Part shown: positions 27,426-35,792 of the stretch, one piece after another
Layout: every line of letters begins with the position of its first letter
How positions within the stretch are numbered: position 1 is the first letter of the stretch
Source of the DNA: Salinicoccus carnicancri Crm
GTDB taxonomy: Bacteria; Bacillota; Bacilli; Staphylococcales; Salinicoccaceae
Assembly: GCF_000330705.1 (NCBI RefSeq)
Contig: NZ_ANAM01000008.1
Coordinates: 1 to 64,000 of the forward strand
Direction of reading: 5' to 3'
Length of the DNA stretch: 64,000 nucleotides
Program-made: the position numbers and the translations under genes
Notes under the pieces: model-generated
What the model saw: the letters and a program-made list of their open reading frames with translations, nothing else
Database searches by the model: none
Told to the model about the DNA's origin: nothing

Positions 27426-28902
27426 CCCACCATTTGAATCCGTCGCGTGAGACGAGGAGCGTACTTTTTACAGGTCCACTGGAACCTGACTGGTAATTCG
27501 GAAAGGCTGCCGGACTGTTTTCCCATACTTTATTGACAGGATCGACAAAAGCCCACGCGTTCATCAATTCTTCCTGGTGGGTGAAGTTTGTCGAATCACC
27601 GTTCAGGCAGTCATATATAAGGTTCTCATAAGCATCGACGGTCCGGGAGAGATCCTGTTTAGCAACCGTATACGACAGCTTGATCTCTTTAGTGTCTTTC
27701 TCACCGGCATAATCTTTCACATTCAGATGAAGTGTAATGCTCTCATCCGGCTGGATGCGTATTACCAGCAGATTTTTGGCGAGCACATCATCTTCCTCGG
27801 CCTGATAATAGAGATTCTTCGGCACTTCTTTGAATTCCACTACAATCTTCGTCTCTTTTTCCTTCATACGCTTGCCGGTGCGCACGTAGAAAGGCACGCC
27901 CGCCCATCTGAAATTGTCGATAAAAAGCCTTGATGCGATGAACGTCGGAGTATTGGAATCATCAGCTACATTTTCCTCGTCCCTGTATTTGGGTACCGCT
28001 TCACCGTCAACGAGGCCTTCATCATACTGTCCGCGGACGAAATGCCTCCTGACATCTTTTTCGCCGACCCTTCTGAGGCTTTTCAGAACTTTTATCTTCT
28101 CATCCCTGATATCGTCACTGTTCAGGCTGATTGGCGGTTCCATCCCAAGGAGGGAAACAATCTGGAGGAGGTGGTTCTGGAACATGTCCCTTACGGCGCC
28201 GCTTCTCTCATAATATTCCCCGCGGTCGAGCACTCCGAGGGATTCGGAGGAGGTGATCTGTATATTGGAAATGTAATGGTTGTTCCAAAGCGGCTCAAAC
28301 ATGCTGTTGCTGAACCGGATCACTTCTATGTTCTGTACCATCTCCTTGCCCAGGTAATGGTCGATACGGTAGATCTCATGTTCATCAAACGTTCTGGCAA
28401 TTTCGTTGTTTAGTGCAAGCGCGCTGTCATAGTCCCTGCCAAACGGTTTTTCGATGATAAGACGCTTGAATCCTTTCGTATCCGTCACTCCGGATTCCCG
28501 CAGGTTATCAGTGATGACAGTAAAATACTGCGGCGGCATGGCGAGATAGAATAATCTGTTGCCGGCTGTATCGAACTGCGCCTCCAGTTCCTCGAACCTG
28601 TCTTTCAATATTTTATAGGTACTGCTCTCTGCAATATCCAATTTTACATAAAACACATGCTGGAGAAATGAACCAAGGCCATCCAGATTTTCCAGCTTTT
28701 TGTTGGAACTGATGGATTCCTCAGCCATTTCTCTGAAATCTTCGTCTGAAAAGTCCCTGCGGCCCACGGCAATGATTACAAAATTCTCTCTGAGTGACCC
28801 TTCCTGGAACAGATGGAACATGGAAGGCAATAACTTTCTGCTTGATAGATCGCCGGTTGCACCGAATAATGCAATGGCTGTTTTAAATGGTTGTGTATTC
28901 AT
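27418..28902 (-). CDS. zwf: Glucose-6-phosphate 1-dehydrogenase
   Basis: 494 aa. NADP-linked first step of the oxidative pentose phosphate pathway. Nucleotide motif ALFGATGDLSSRKLLPSMFH (about 10-29), active-site RIDHYLGKEMVQN (about 180-192) and IRIQPDESITL towards the C-terminus. The ATG at 28902 has AAAGGA ten bases upstream; two TTG codons just before it are less likely starts. Upstream of the AraC-type regulator gene and divergent from rnz. Confidence 0.95.
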   Translation of the reverse strand: MNTQPFKTAIALFGATGDLSSRKLLPSMFHLFQEGSLRENFVIIAVGRRDFSDEDFREMAEESISSNKKLENLDGLGSFLQHVFYVKLDIAESSTYKILKDRFEELEAQFDTAGNRLFYLAMPPQYFTVITDNLRESGVTDTKGFKRLIIEKPFGRDYDSALALNNEIARTFDEHEIYRIDHYLGKEMVQNIEVIRFSNSMFEPLWNNHYISNIQITSSESLGVLDRGEYYERSGAVRDMFQNHLLQIVSLLGMEPPISLNSDDIRDEKIKVLKSLRRVGEKDVRRHFVRGQYDEGLVDGEAVPKYRDEENVADDSNTPTFIASRLFIDNFRWAGVPFYVRTGKRMKEKETKIVVEFKEVPKNLYYQAEEDDVLAKNLLVIRIQPDESITLHLNVKDYAGEKDTKEIKLSYTVAKQDLSRTVDAYENLIYDCLNGDSTNFTHQEELMNAWAFVDPVNKVWENSPAAFPNYQSGSSGPVKSTLLVSRDGFKWWDV

Positions 28903-28978
28903 TTCCAACAAGTCCTTTGGTCAAATTTTTCCTTATATCATTATTCCACTGTATACTGAAAAAAACAACTCTTTAATA

Positions 28979-28987
28979 TGGTATAAT
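28979..28987 (+). promoter_or_regulatory. Extended -10 promoter for rnz
   Basis: TGGTATAAT, 29 bases upstream of the rnz ATG; no clear -35. Confidence 0.6.
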
Positions 28988-29016
28988 GGACCAATCATTA
29001 CAGACAGGTGATCATT

Positions 29017-29943
29017 ATGAAATTTACAGTTCTCGGTTCCGGGGCAGGCATACCTTCAAGGACCCGGAATACGCAAAGTTACATCCTCGACATCGTGGAG
29101 GAGATAAATCAGTATTTTCTGATCGATGCAGCAGAAGGCGTACAGCACCGTATACTCCATACCTCCGTGAGGCCGGCCAAAGTAAGGCATGTTTTCATCA
29201 CACATCTGCACGGCGATCATATTTACGGTCTGCCGGGGTTTCTTGCCTCCCGTGCCCACCAGGGAGGCGAAGACATACCGCTGACCGTTTACGGCCCTCC
29301 CGGCCTGAAGGACTGGGTGGGGCTTACACTCAAAATCAGCGGCTCCCATCTGAACTACCCGGTCCACTATGTGGAGGTGTCACACAATATGCGATACGAA
29401 GTGGAAGGCTTCAGCGTGCAGACGTATTTACTTGACCACACTGTGGACAGCTATATGTATGTCTTCAACGAACCTGAGAAGCCCGGCAAGTTGAACACAG
29501 GGAAGCTGAAATCCATCGGCATCGAACCAGGTCCCCTCTATAAGGAAATCAAGGACTCAGAAACATTCAACCACGGCGGCATCACTTATGAAACCAGTGA
29601 TTTTCTTGGTAATCCCACGCCGGGAAGGAAAATATCCATCCATGGTGACACGAGGGTGATGACAGAGCCCGACTACCTGTCTCTCGTGGATGGTTCCGAC
29701 CTCATTGTACACGAAGCCACCTATCTGGAAGGCGAAATGGAAAAAGCACACATGTACTTCCATTCGGAAATACAAAATGTGCTTCAGAACTTCTCACAGA
29801 TTGATTACAGGAAAATACTGTTCAGCCATATCAGCAACCGGTATGATGATGACGATATCAGGCGGATCAAAGATACGCTCGGTAACCATGCAACGATTGC
29901 CCATGATTATCTTGAAATCACCATCCCGCGTATTTCTTTATAA
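29017..29943 (+). CDS. rnz: Ribonuclease Z (tRNA 3' endonuclease)
   Basis: 308 aa metallo-beta-lactamase-fold enzyme trimming tRNA precursors lacking encoded CCA. GSGAGIPSRTRNTQS at the N-terminus, zinc motif THLHGDHIYGLPGFL (about 62-76), the exosite region (about 150-180) and the later metal residues in SIHGDTR, VHEATYL and FSHISNRY. ATG 29017 follows AGGTGATC; the GTG at 29008 belongs to the SD. Its last 26 bases overlap the convergent alpha/beta hydrolase gene. Confidence 0.95.
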   Translation: MKFTVLGSGAGIPSRTRNTQSYILDIVEEINQYFLIDAAEGVQHRILHTSVRPAKVRHVFITHLHGDHIYGLPGFLASRAHQGGEDIPLTVYGPPGLKDWVGLTLKISGSHLNYPVHYVEVSHNMRYEVEGFSVQTYLLDHTVDSYMYVFNEPEKPGKLNTGKLKSIGIEPGPLYKEIKDSETFNHGGITYETSDFLGNPTPGRKISIHGDTRVMTEPDYLSLVDGSDLIVHEATYLEGEMEKAHMYFHSEIQNVLQNFSQIDYRKILFSHISNRYDDDDIRRIKDTLGNHATIAHDYLEITIPRISL

Positions 29944-30838
29944 AACGGTCGACAGTCTCCCGGTATTTTATCGGATCCCTGTTATAGCTCTCAACATGCC
30001 CCCCGCGTTCAGGATACCAGGCCGCCTTTGGCGGCTTTTTTTTATCGTACAGCTGACGGCTCTGTTCATACGGAATGAATTTGTCAGGCTTCGAGTGGAT
30101 GAACAGCATCGGCTGTTCTATCTTGTCTATCACACGTATCGGCGACACTTTAAAAAGTGAAAACCGGCTCCTTATCCTGAAGAAAATGTTGGTGAAGAAC
30201 AGGACAAGGGGTGAGCCTATTTTAGTGTACTGGCTGAATATGTTGGTCAGTTCATCGCCGAGGGTTGAAAACGATGCATCTGATATATAGAATTTCGCCC
30301 TGTTCGACAGTTCGCCTGCATACAGTATCATTGTTGCCGCCCCCATGGATTCCCCGTGTATGCCAACTTCTATGTCCGGGCCATAATGTTCGAACAGGTA
30401 ATCGACAACCGTTTCCAGGTCATATTTTTCATAGAACCCGTATGTGGAGTGTATGCCGCCGGTATTGCCATGGCGTCTTGCATCATATATCACTGTGTTA
30501 TAGCCCATCTTAACGAACATGTTCAAGTATTTGATCGAGCTGATCTTGTTCTCGGTGACGCCGTGGCAGAGCACAATCCACTTATTCGTCTCATTAGGAT
30601 GGACGAAAACTGCATTGATGCTGTAGTCGAACCTGGAAGGAATCAGTACATCGTCCTGCTTCAGTTGCTGGAATTCTTCCATGTTCAGACGCTTGGCGCG
30701 TGTTTCACGGCGTTTGATCACCTCCACATCCCTCAGTTTGAAAAACAGTACCTGGCTCGAGGCGTAGTAACCGAGAGAGACCAGGAAAATGACCAATGAT
30801 GATATGACCGCGATAAGCCATTTGATCACCGATTTCAT
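29918..30838 (-). CDS. yqkD: Membrane-anchored alpha/beta hydrolase (YqkD type)
   Basis: 306 aa. N-terminal membrane segment (about 7-27), then an alpha/beta hydrolase domain: WIVLCHGVTENKISS (oxyanion region), YDARRHGNTGG, nucleophile elbow GIHGESMGAATMI with Ser about 163, PMLFIHSKPDKFIPYEQS (acid) and GGHVES (catalytic His). The active site may face outside the membrane (inference). Substrate unknown. ATG overlaps the aldo/keto reductase stop. Its 3' end encodes, antisense, the rnz terminator. Resembles B. subtilis YqkD by position and build. Confidence 0.87.
   Translation of the reverse strand: MKSVIKWLIAVISSLVIFLVSLGYYASSQVLFFKLRDVEVIKRRETRAKRLNMEEFQQLKQDDVLIPSRFDYSINAVFVHPNETNKWIVLCHGVTENKISSIKYLNMFVKMGYNTVIYDARRHGNTGGIHSTYGFYEKYDLETVVDYLFEHYGPDIEVGIHGESMGAATMILYAGELSNRAKFYISDASFSTLGDELTNIFSQYTKIGSPLVLFFTNIFFRIRSRFSLFKVSPIRVIDKIEQPMLFIHSKPDKFIPYEQSRQLYDKKKPPKAAWYPERGGHVESYNRDPIKYRETVDRFIKKYAGW
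30021..30043 (+). terminator. rnz terminator inside the antisense yqkD-type gene
   Basis: GCCGCC TTT GGCGGC followed by eight T, on the plus strand about 78 bases past the rnz stop. On the minus strand the same bases encode Lys-Lys-Lys-Pro-Pro-Lys-Ala of the hydrolase. Confidence 0.8.
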
Positions 30839-31746
30839 ATTCTATGCTCCCCGTACTTCAGGAGTTTTACAGCTTCCATAATGCTGTTGTATCCATCATC
30901 CGTCAGATTCTCTGTGCGCCCATAGCTTGCAAGGTTATCCTCCAGCTGCCGGAGGCTGCTGACGCCATTGACGATGACCGCACCATTCTTCCTGAGGAAG
31001 GCGTAGGAAAGGGTTGTCAGATCCCGGTTGATGGCAGCCAGGGCTCCTATCGTTTCCTCCAGTTCATCCTTCGAATAATCGAGGATGCCTTCATTGAATT
31101 TCTTCTCAAGCACACTGGAAGACTTGTTGCTGAGGAGCCCTTTCATGACCGGGCCACGTGCCAGGGGCCGGATGCCGGATAACTTGTCAGTGACTTCAAG
31201 CGGCCGGTTATCGATCGGATTAAACTGCATCATCAGCGTGGCAATTGCACTGTGCTTTTTATAATAATCGATGACATTCATCCGGATGGAGGAGATTCCG
31301 TAGCTTCTGATCGTACCTTCCTGCTTCAGATCATCGAAAGCCTGTATCGTCTCATCCTTGTTGTCTTCGATTGTCCCGCCGTGGAGCTGATACAGATCGA
31401 GCTCGCTTACACCCAGGCGGTGGAGTGAATCCTTGACCGCCTCTTTGATATAGGCTGCTGACGGGTTCCAGGCTGTCTTCTCCCGGTTTTCTGCATCAAA
31501 TTGGTTGCCGACCTTCGTGCCGATGAGGAAATCATACCGCGAACGATGTTTCTCAAGTATTTCACCCACGAGCTTTTCGTTTTCACCGAATTGATAAAGG
31601 TCCGCCGTATCAAAATAATTGATGCCGGCATCAAGAGCCGTTTCTATTATCTTTTCGGATTCTGCCTTATCATCAATGGGAAGGTTCATACATCCCAGGG
31701 AAAGTTCGGACAGGGAGAGGCCGTCTTTAGTACTTAAGGTTCTCAT
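30835..31746 (-). CDS. yqkF: Aldo/keto reductase (YqkF type)
   Basis: 303 aa TIM-barrel NADPH oxidoreductase. LGCMNLPIDD, NYFDTADLYQFGENEKLVGE (catalytic Asp/Tyr, about 46-65), FLIGTKVGNQF (Lys), LYQLHGG (His) and the C-terminal cofactor region AFLRKNGAVIVNGVSSLRQLEDN. ATG 31746 follows AAAGGA. Cotranscribed with the downstream hydrolase through a four-base overlap. Substrate cannot be inferred. Confidence 0.9.
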   Translation of the reverse strand: MRTLSTKDGLSLSELSLGCMNLPIDDKAESEKIIETALDAGINYFDTADLYQFGENEKLVGEILEKHRSRYDFLIGTKVGNQFDAENREKTAWNPSAAYIKEAVKDSLHRLGVSELDLYQLHGGTIEDNKDETIQAFDDLKQEGTIRSYGISSIRMNVIDYYKKHSAIATLMMQFNPIDNRPLEVTDKLSGIRPLARGPVMKGLLSNKSSSVLEKKFNEGILDYSKDELEETIGALAAINRDLTTLSYAFLRKNGAVIVNGVSSLRQLEDNLASYGRTENLTDDGYNSIMEAVKLLKYGEHRI

Positions 31747-31790
31747 TTGAATCAGTCCTTTTTATATGATTGTTTTGATAGACATATACA

Positions 31791-31799
31791 ATTATAACA
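31791..31799 (-). promoter_or_regulatory. Extended -10 promoter for yqkF-yqkD
   Basis: Minus-strand TGTTATAAT (plus-strand ATTATAACA), about 45 bases upstream of the aldo/keto reductase ATG. The 243-bp gap 31747-31989 holds this and a weak TTGTCA / TATATT pair for nudF, nothing else. Confidence 0.5.
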
Positions 31800-31989
31800 A
31801 GGGATTGTCCACTCTTGCAGTGAATGTGCAAAATTTAGTGTTTCAAACCAATTGCTCGAATCCTGGTAATATGGGAACATGTCAATGAAGCCATAGTTTA
31901 CATATTGTCAGATTTTCATGGACGATATATTGGATAACGTGTATATTTGTTAAGGACGTGCTGATTCCGTATTGGAAAGGAAATCGATT

Positions 31990-32544
31990 ATGAAGAAAAA
32001 CAACAATTACAATCACCTCAGAGAAAAGATTATCCAACAGGAAAGAGTATTTGATGGTAAAGTGATCCAGGTGGATCATGATACTGTGGAACTTCCGGAC
32101 GGCGGGCAGTCAAAAAGGGAAATCGTCTATCATAACGGAGCTGTATGCCTCATTGCAGTACATGAGGGAGTCATGTACTTCGTCAGACAGTACCGTGTTG
32201 CACCGGATGAGTTTCTGCTGGAAATCCCGGCCGGCAAGATAGAAAAGGGCGACGCGCCCGAAGCAACAGCGAAACGGGAGCTTGAGGAAGAAGTGGGGGC
32301 TGTTTCAGGAAAGCTGTCTCTCATTCATCAGTTCTACGTATCCCCAGGTTTTTCAAATGAATTCGTCTGTCTCTATGAAGCAGAGAATATGGAAATGAAA
32401 AAGCAGATGCTCGACGATGATGAATTCCTCGATATTGTTAAAATCCCGCTGCATAATCTTAGGGGAACACTCAGCGATGGTTCCGTCAGGGACTCAAAAA
32501 CGATCATTGCCATACAATATGTAATTGAAAAATACAATTTATAA
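31990..32544 (+). CDS. nudF: ADP-ribose pyrophosphatase, NUDIX hydrolase
   Basis: 184 aa. Hydrolyses ADP-ribose to AMP and ribose 5-phosphate. The NUDIX box is GKIEKGDAPEATAKRELEEE followed by VG, about residues 76-97, with the ADP-ribose-type downstream Pro about 16 residues later (VSPGFSNEF). The N-terminal domain-swap region RVFDGKVIQVDHDTV is typical of YqkG/NudF. ATG 31990 follows GGAAAGGA. Its stop codon lies inside the PerR-type box of the following fur gene. Confidence 0.92.
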   Translation: MKKNNNYNHLREKIIQQERVFDGKVIQVDHDTVELPDGGQSKREIVYHNGAVCLIAVHEGVMYFVRQYRVAPDEFLLEIPAGKIEKGDAPEATAKRELEEEVGAVSGKLSLIHQFYVSPGFSNEFVCLYEAENMEMKKQMLDDDEFLDIVKIPLHNLRGTLSDGSVRDSKTIIAIQYVIEKYNL

Positions 32545-32553
32545 TGATTATAA
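32539..32553 (+). promoter_or_regulatory. Perfect PerR-type box upstream of fur
   Basis: TTATAATGATTATAA is a flawless 7-1-7 inverted repeat, identical to the B. subtilis PerR consensus TTATAATnATTATAA as I remember it. It overlaps the nudF stop codon and lies about 31 bp upstream of the fur -10. PerR is known to control fur in S. aureus and B. subtilis. Confidence 0.75.
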
Positions 32554-32583
32554 ATAAGACTTTTAAAACAATCAAAAATTCGA

Positions 32584-32589
32584 TATAAT
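32584..32589 (+). promoter_or_regulatory. -10 element of fur
   Basis: TATAAT 33 bases before the GTG start; the -35 region (TTTTAA at 32561) is weak. ATTATCA within the following leader (32596-32602) resembles half a Fur box and could mediate autoregulation. Confidence 0.5.
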
Positions 32590-32621
32590 GTTTGTGATTA
32601 TCAAACAAAGTAGGTGAACAC

Positions 32622-33065
32622 GTGGAAAACAGGATTGAGAGAATTAAAGATGCACTCCAGGAGGCGAGATATAAACTCACTCCCCAGAGGGAAGTGACAG
32701 TCCGGGTTCTGCTTGAGAACGAAAAGGATCATTTAAGCGCCGAGGATGTCTTTATGAAAGTAAAGGATAAGTATCCCGAAATCGGACTGGCTACCGTCTA
32801 CAGGACTTTGGAACTGCTGAGTGATCTTAAAGTTCTCGACAAAATTAACTTCGGCGACGGGGTCAGCCGCTATGACCTCAGGAAAGAGGGCGCCAATCAT
32901 TTCCACCATCACCTTGTCTGTATGGAGTGCGGTTCGGTTGAAGAAATCGAAGAGGATCTGCTGACTGAAGCAGAGAAGATTGTAGAGAAAGATTACAACT
33001 TCAAAGTTCTGGACCATCGTCTGACTTTCCACGGCATCTGCAAAAAATGCCGGGAAAAGGAGTAA
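32622..33065 (+). CDS. fur: Ferric uptake regulator Fur
   Basis: 147 aa. N-terminal winged helix with LTPQREVTVRVLLENEKDHL and the recognition helix GLATVYRTLELLSDLKVL. Iron-site residues cluster in HFHHHLVCMEC (93-103). The structural zinc site is Cys100, Cys103, Cys140 and Cys143. The His-rich loop and linkage to xerD argue for Fur rather than PerR or Zur. GTG start at 32622 with TAGGTGAA upstream. A perfect PerR-type box lies upstream. Confidence 0.93.
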   Translation: MENRIERIKDALQEARYKLTPQREVTVRVLLENEKDHLSAEDVFMKVKDKYPEIGLATVYRTLELLSDLKVLDKINFGDGVSRYDLRKEGANHFHHHLVCMECGSVEEIEEDLLTEAEKIVEKDYNFKVLDHRLTFHGICKKCREKE

Positions 33066-33068
33066 CAG

Positions 33069-33959
33069 ATGGATTTCGAAGGGAATATTGATGAATATCT
33101 GCTTTTCCTCAGTGTGGAAAAGGGGCTGAGCCAGGCATCAATCAGCTCATACCGACAGGATTTGAAACGATACCAGGCCTTTCTGGAAAATCGCGGGGTA
33201 CAAGACTACAGCGCCGTTGATACGGAGCTGATCATTTTGTTCCTCAAACTTCTGAAAGAAGAGGGGAAGAGCGCCAAGACAATCACCAGGATGCAGTCGA
33301 CCCTGAGAAATTACCATCAGTTCCTGCTGAATGAAGATGTCGTGAAGAGCAACCCCGCCATCAGGCTCCATACTGTCAAAGAGGACAAGAAACTGCCTGT
33401 ATACCTGACGGTGGAGGAGATGGAAACCCTTCTCAGGACTCCGGATGATTCCACAGCCGGCACACGTGACCGGGCGATGATGGAGCTTCTCTATGCCTCC
33501 GGGCTCAGGGTCAGTGAAGTTATTGACATGAAGACGACTGATCTGAATATCGACATGGGGTTCATACGTGTAAGGGGAAAAGGCAGTAAAGAGCGGATTG
33601 TGCCCATGACAGACCATGTGGGAAGGCTGCTGACGAGCTACATGGCCAATGAGAGGCTCATCCTTCTGAAAAATGATGATGTGGATGCTTTATTCATAAC
33701 GAACCGGGGTAAAGGGTTTACCAGACAGGGATTGTGGAAGACAATCAAAAAATACGAGATGCTGAGCGGCATCGGAAAAAATATCACGCCGCATACTTTC
33801 AGACATTCGTTTGCCACCCACCTGATCGAAAACGGCGCAGACCTCCGGGCAGTGCAGGAAATGCTCGGCCATTCCGATATCAGTACAACCCAGATATATA
33901 CACAGATATCTGCAGTGAAGATCAGAGAGATGTATACGCAATACCATCCGAGAAAGTAG
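33069..33959 (+). CDS. xerD: Tyrosine recombinase XerD
   Basis: 296 aa. With XerC it resolves chromosome dimers at dif. SAM-like core-binding domain (1-90) precedes the catalytic domain. Catalytic residues: Arg in [10 protein letters not shown] (about 148), Lys in [12 protein letters not shown] (about 172), [11 protein letters not shown] (His/Arg about 243-246), [12 protein letters not shown] (His about 269 and Tyr about 278). It starts four bases after the fur stop. Not a mobile-element integrase: length, context and motif spacing are those of XerD. Confidence 0.95.
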   Translation: MDFEGNIDEYLLFLSVEKGLSQASISSYRQDLKRYQAFLENRGVQDYSAVDTELIILFLKLLKEEGKSAKTITRMQSTLRNYHQFLLNEDVVKSNPAIRLHTVKEDKKLPVYLTVEEMETLLRTPDDSTAGTRDRAMMELLYASGLRVSEVIDMKTTDLNIDMGFIRVRGKGSKERIVPMTDHVGRLLTSYMANERLILLKNDDVDALFITNRGKGFTRQGLWKTIKKYEMLSGIGKNITPHTFRHSFATHLIENGADLRAVQEMLGHSDISTTQIYTQISAVKIREMYTQYHPRK

Positions 33960-33967
33960 GAGATAGA

Positions 33968-35140
33968 ATGTTCAACAGAATTCACCTCATAGTACTCGAT
34001 TCAGTAGGGACCGGGGCACAGCATGATGCGAAAAATTTCGGTGACGAAGGAGCCCACACTTTGAAACATACGTTGGAATCCCATCCGGTCGTGCTGCCAA
34101 ACATGGAGAGCTTCGGTCTCGGGTGCATCGATACCCTGCCGGGAATGACCTGTACTGACAGTCCGGCGGCTTTCTACAGCAAGATGAGCGAGGTTTCCCA
34201 GGGCAAAGACACGATGACCGGCCATTGGGAAATTGCGGGACTTAATATTGAAGAGCCCTTCAAAGTCTACCCGGACGGCTTCCCCGAAGCGCTGCTCGAC
34301 AGGATACGCGACGTTTCAGGCAGAGGGATTGTCGGCAACAAACCGGCCAGCGGCACGGAGATCATCAAAGAGTACGGCGAGCATCAGATGGAGACGGGTG
34401 ACCTCATCGTCTACACGTCAAACGATCCTGTTCTTCAGATTGCCGCCCATGAAGAGATCATTCCACTGGAAGAGCTTTACGATATATGCGAAAAAGTGCG
34501 TACCATGACCACGGAGCCGGAGTTTCTCGTCGGCCGGATCATCGCCAGGCCATATGTCGGAGACTCAAAAGAGAACTTCACACGAACGGAAAACCGCCAC
34601 GACTATGCGTTGGAGCCATTTGGCCCGACAGTGTTGAATGCACTGGAAAACAACGGCAATGATGTTATCGCCATCGGGAAGATCGATGATATCTTTACAG
34701 GGTCAGGTGTCACTGATGCAGTACGTACGAAGAACAATGAAGACGGCATGGACAAGTTGCTTGAAGTGATGGACAGGGATTTCAATGGCATCTCCTTCCT
34801 CAACCTTGTGGACTTTGATGCATTATACGGCCACAGGCGCAATCCTGAAGGGTACAGCAATGCACTGAAGGCATTTGACGACCGGCTGCCTGAAATCGTC
34901 GCTAAGCTTAGAGAGGACGACTTGCTGATAATTACAGCGGATCACGGCAACGACCCGACCTTCACAGGGACAGACCATACAAGGGAAAACGTGCCTTTGT
35001 TGATGAAAGCGGGCAGAGACATGGACTACGGACAAATCAGCGATTCAGATACTTTCAGCAATGTGGCTGCCACGATTGCTGAAAACTTTAAAATCGAATA
35101 CCAGACACACGGCAAAAGTCTGCTGTCGGAGCTGAAATAA
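33968..35140 (+). CDS. deoB: Phosphopentomutase
   Basis: 390 aa. Interconverts (deoxy)ribose 1- and 5-phosphates in nucleoside salvage. Alkaline-phosphatase-like metal sites: [15 protein letters not shown] (Asp10 region), the nucleophile Thr in [11 protein letters not shown] (about 80-90), [16 protein letters not shown], and [19 protein letters not shown] (about 325-343). A longer open frame runs back into xerD, but ATG 33968 with AGGAGATAG is the natural start. The usual punA/pdp partner is missing here. Followed by a 27-aa gene and a terminator. Confidence 0.95.
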   Translation: MFNRIHLIVLDSVGTGAQHDAKNFGDEGAHTLKHTLESHPVVLPNMESFGLGCIDTLPGMTCTDSPAAFYSKMSEVSQGKDTMTGHWEIAGLNIEEPFKVYPDGFPEALLDRIRDVSGRGIVGNKPASGTEIIKEYGEHQMETGDLIVYTSNDPVLQIAAHEEIIPLEELYDICEKVRTMTTEPEFLVGRIIARPYVGDSKENFTRTENRHDYALEPFGPTVLNALENNGNDVIAIGKIDDIFTGSGVTDAVRTKNNEDGMDKLLEVMDRDFNGISFLNLVDFDALYGHRRNPEGYSNALKAFDDRLPEIVAKLREDDLLIITADHGNDPTFTGTDHTRENVPLLMKAGRDMDYGQISDSDTFSNVAATIAENFKIEYQTHGKSLLSELK

Positions 35141-35141
35141 T

Positions 35142-35225
35142 ATGAAAGGCAGATATCCTGTATTCATATTCCTGTTCCTGTTTGCACTCATCTGGGGCTT
35201 TGTGTACTGGATTTTCATAGTATAG
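35142..35225 (+). CDS. 27-aa membrane miniprotein coupled to deoB
   Basis: MKGRYPVFIFLFLFALIWGF followed by VYWIFIV. Two positive residues lead into one aromatic-rich membrane span that fills the rest of the peptide. ATG 35142 is one base after the deoB stop, with GGAG ten bases upstream inside deoB. The stop codon abuts the terminator hairpin, so it is the last reading frame of the transcript. I do not recognise a family. Could be a chance frame, but the length, hydrophobicity and exact fit between deoB and the terminator argue for a real gene. Confidence 0.5.
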   Translation: MKGRYPVFIFLFLFALIWGFVYWIFIV

Positions 35226-35255
35226 AAAACATCAGTCCTGATGTTTTCTTTTTTT
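35225..35255 (+). terminator. Terminator after deoB, overlapping the 3' end of ypuF
   Basis: Stem GAAAACATCA / TGATGTTTTC, loop GTCC, then seven T. The hairpin contains the last codons and stop of the convergent DUF309 gene. No T-run on the other strand. Confidence 0.9.
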
Positions 35256-35765
35256 GAGGGCGGCTTTCCGGTCTGCTTCAACCTGGCGCCTGTCCCTCAT
35301 GAGATGTTTGTTGACTGTGAATTCGTCGGTGACGTGCCGCTTTTTTCTCCATTTGAGAAAACTTTCATACGGCATTGCGGGCATATAGGTGCTGTTCAGC
35401 TCGATCAGGATAGTTTGGGTAAGCGGAAACTCCAGAGGGGAGAACGGCACATCGTGCATATCTGACAGCCGTCCTTCCATAATGCTGATGATGGAGGGCT
35501 CAAGTCCTCCTTTCTCAAGCACGAAGGGGCGGCGGTCAAATATGGTTAGTGCCTTTTGGTATGATTTCACGGCACCGGCAATATTCCCGCGTCTGTAATG
35601 GTATTCGCCGACAGCCATCAGTATAAGGAACACTTCCGGGTCCTCTTTTGTCCTTTCAGCTTTCGATTTCCACGCTTCTTCCATGATTTCATGGCATTCG
35701 AAGTAATCTTGCTTTATAATGAGTTCGTTATAGAATTCTAGAAGATCGGCTGTTTTCAATGACAT
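35232..35765 (-). CDS. ypuF: DUF309 protein (YpuF type)
   Basis: 177 aa. The N-terminal DUF309 signature is FYNELIIKQDYFECHEIMEEAWKSK (residues 11-35), in which the His-Glu pair of FECHEIMEEAW is the conserved core. A TPR-like helical stretch (GEYHYRRGNIAGAVKSYQKA) follows. A strongly basic tail ends the protein. ATG 35765 follows GGGAG. Divergent from scpA with only 27 bp between starts, as ypuF is next to scpA in B. subtilis (there codirectional, if I recall correctly). Function unknown. Confidence 0.88.
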   Translation of the reverse strand: MSLKTADLLEFYNELIIKQDYFECHEIMEEAWKSKAERTKEDPEVFLILMAVGEYHYRRGNIAGAVKSYQKALTIFDRRPFVLEKGGLEPSIISIMEGRLSDMHDVPFSPLEFPLTQTILIELNSTYMPAMPYESFLKWRKKRHVTDEFTVNKHLMRDRRQVEADRKAALKKRKHQD

Positions 35766-35792
35766 ACAACTCCCAAGTCAGAGGTAATTTTT

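Noticed and set aside
31830-31880. Sigma-B-like promoter (GTTT...GGTAAT) upstream of nudF
   Set aside because: Spacing between the two elements does not fit the 12-15 bp consensus and the -10 lacks GGGTAT.
33069-33959. Tyrosine recombinase as a sign of a mobile element
   Set aside because: Length, motif spacing and fur/deoB context identify housekeeping XerD. No flanking repeats or cargo genes are seen.
33734-33967. Upstream in-frame extension of deoB into xerD (78 extra codons)
   Set aside because: The extra part is xerD in another frame. The natural deoB N-terminus and an SD are at 33968.
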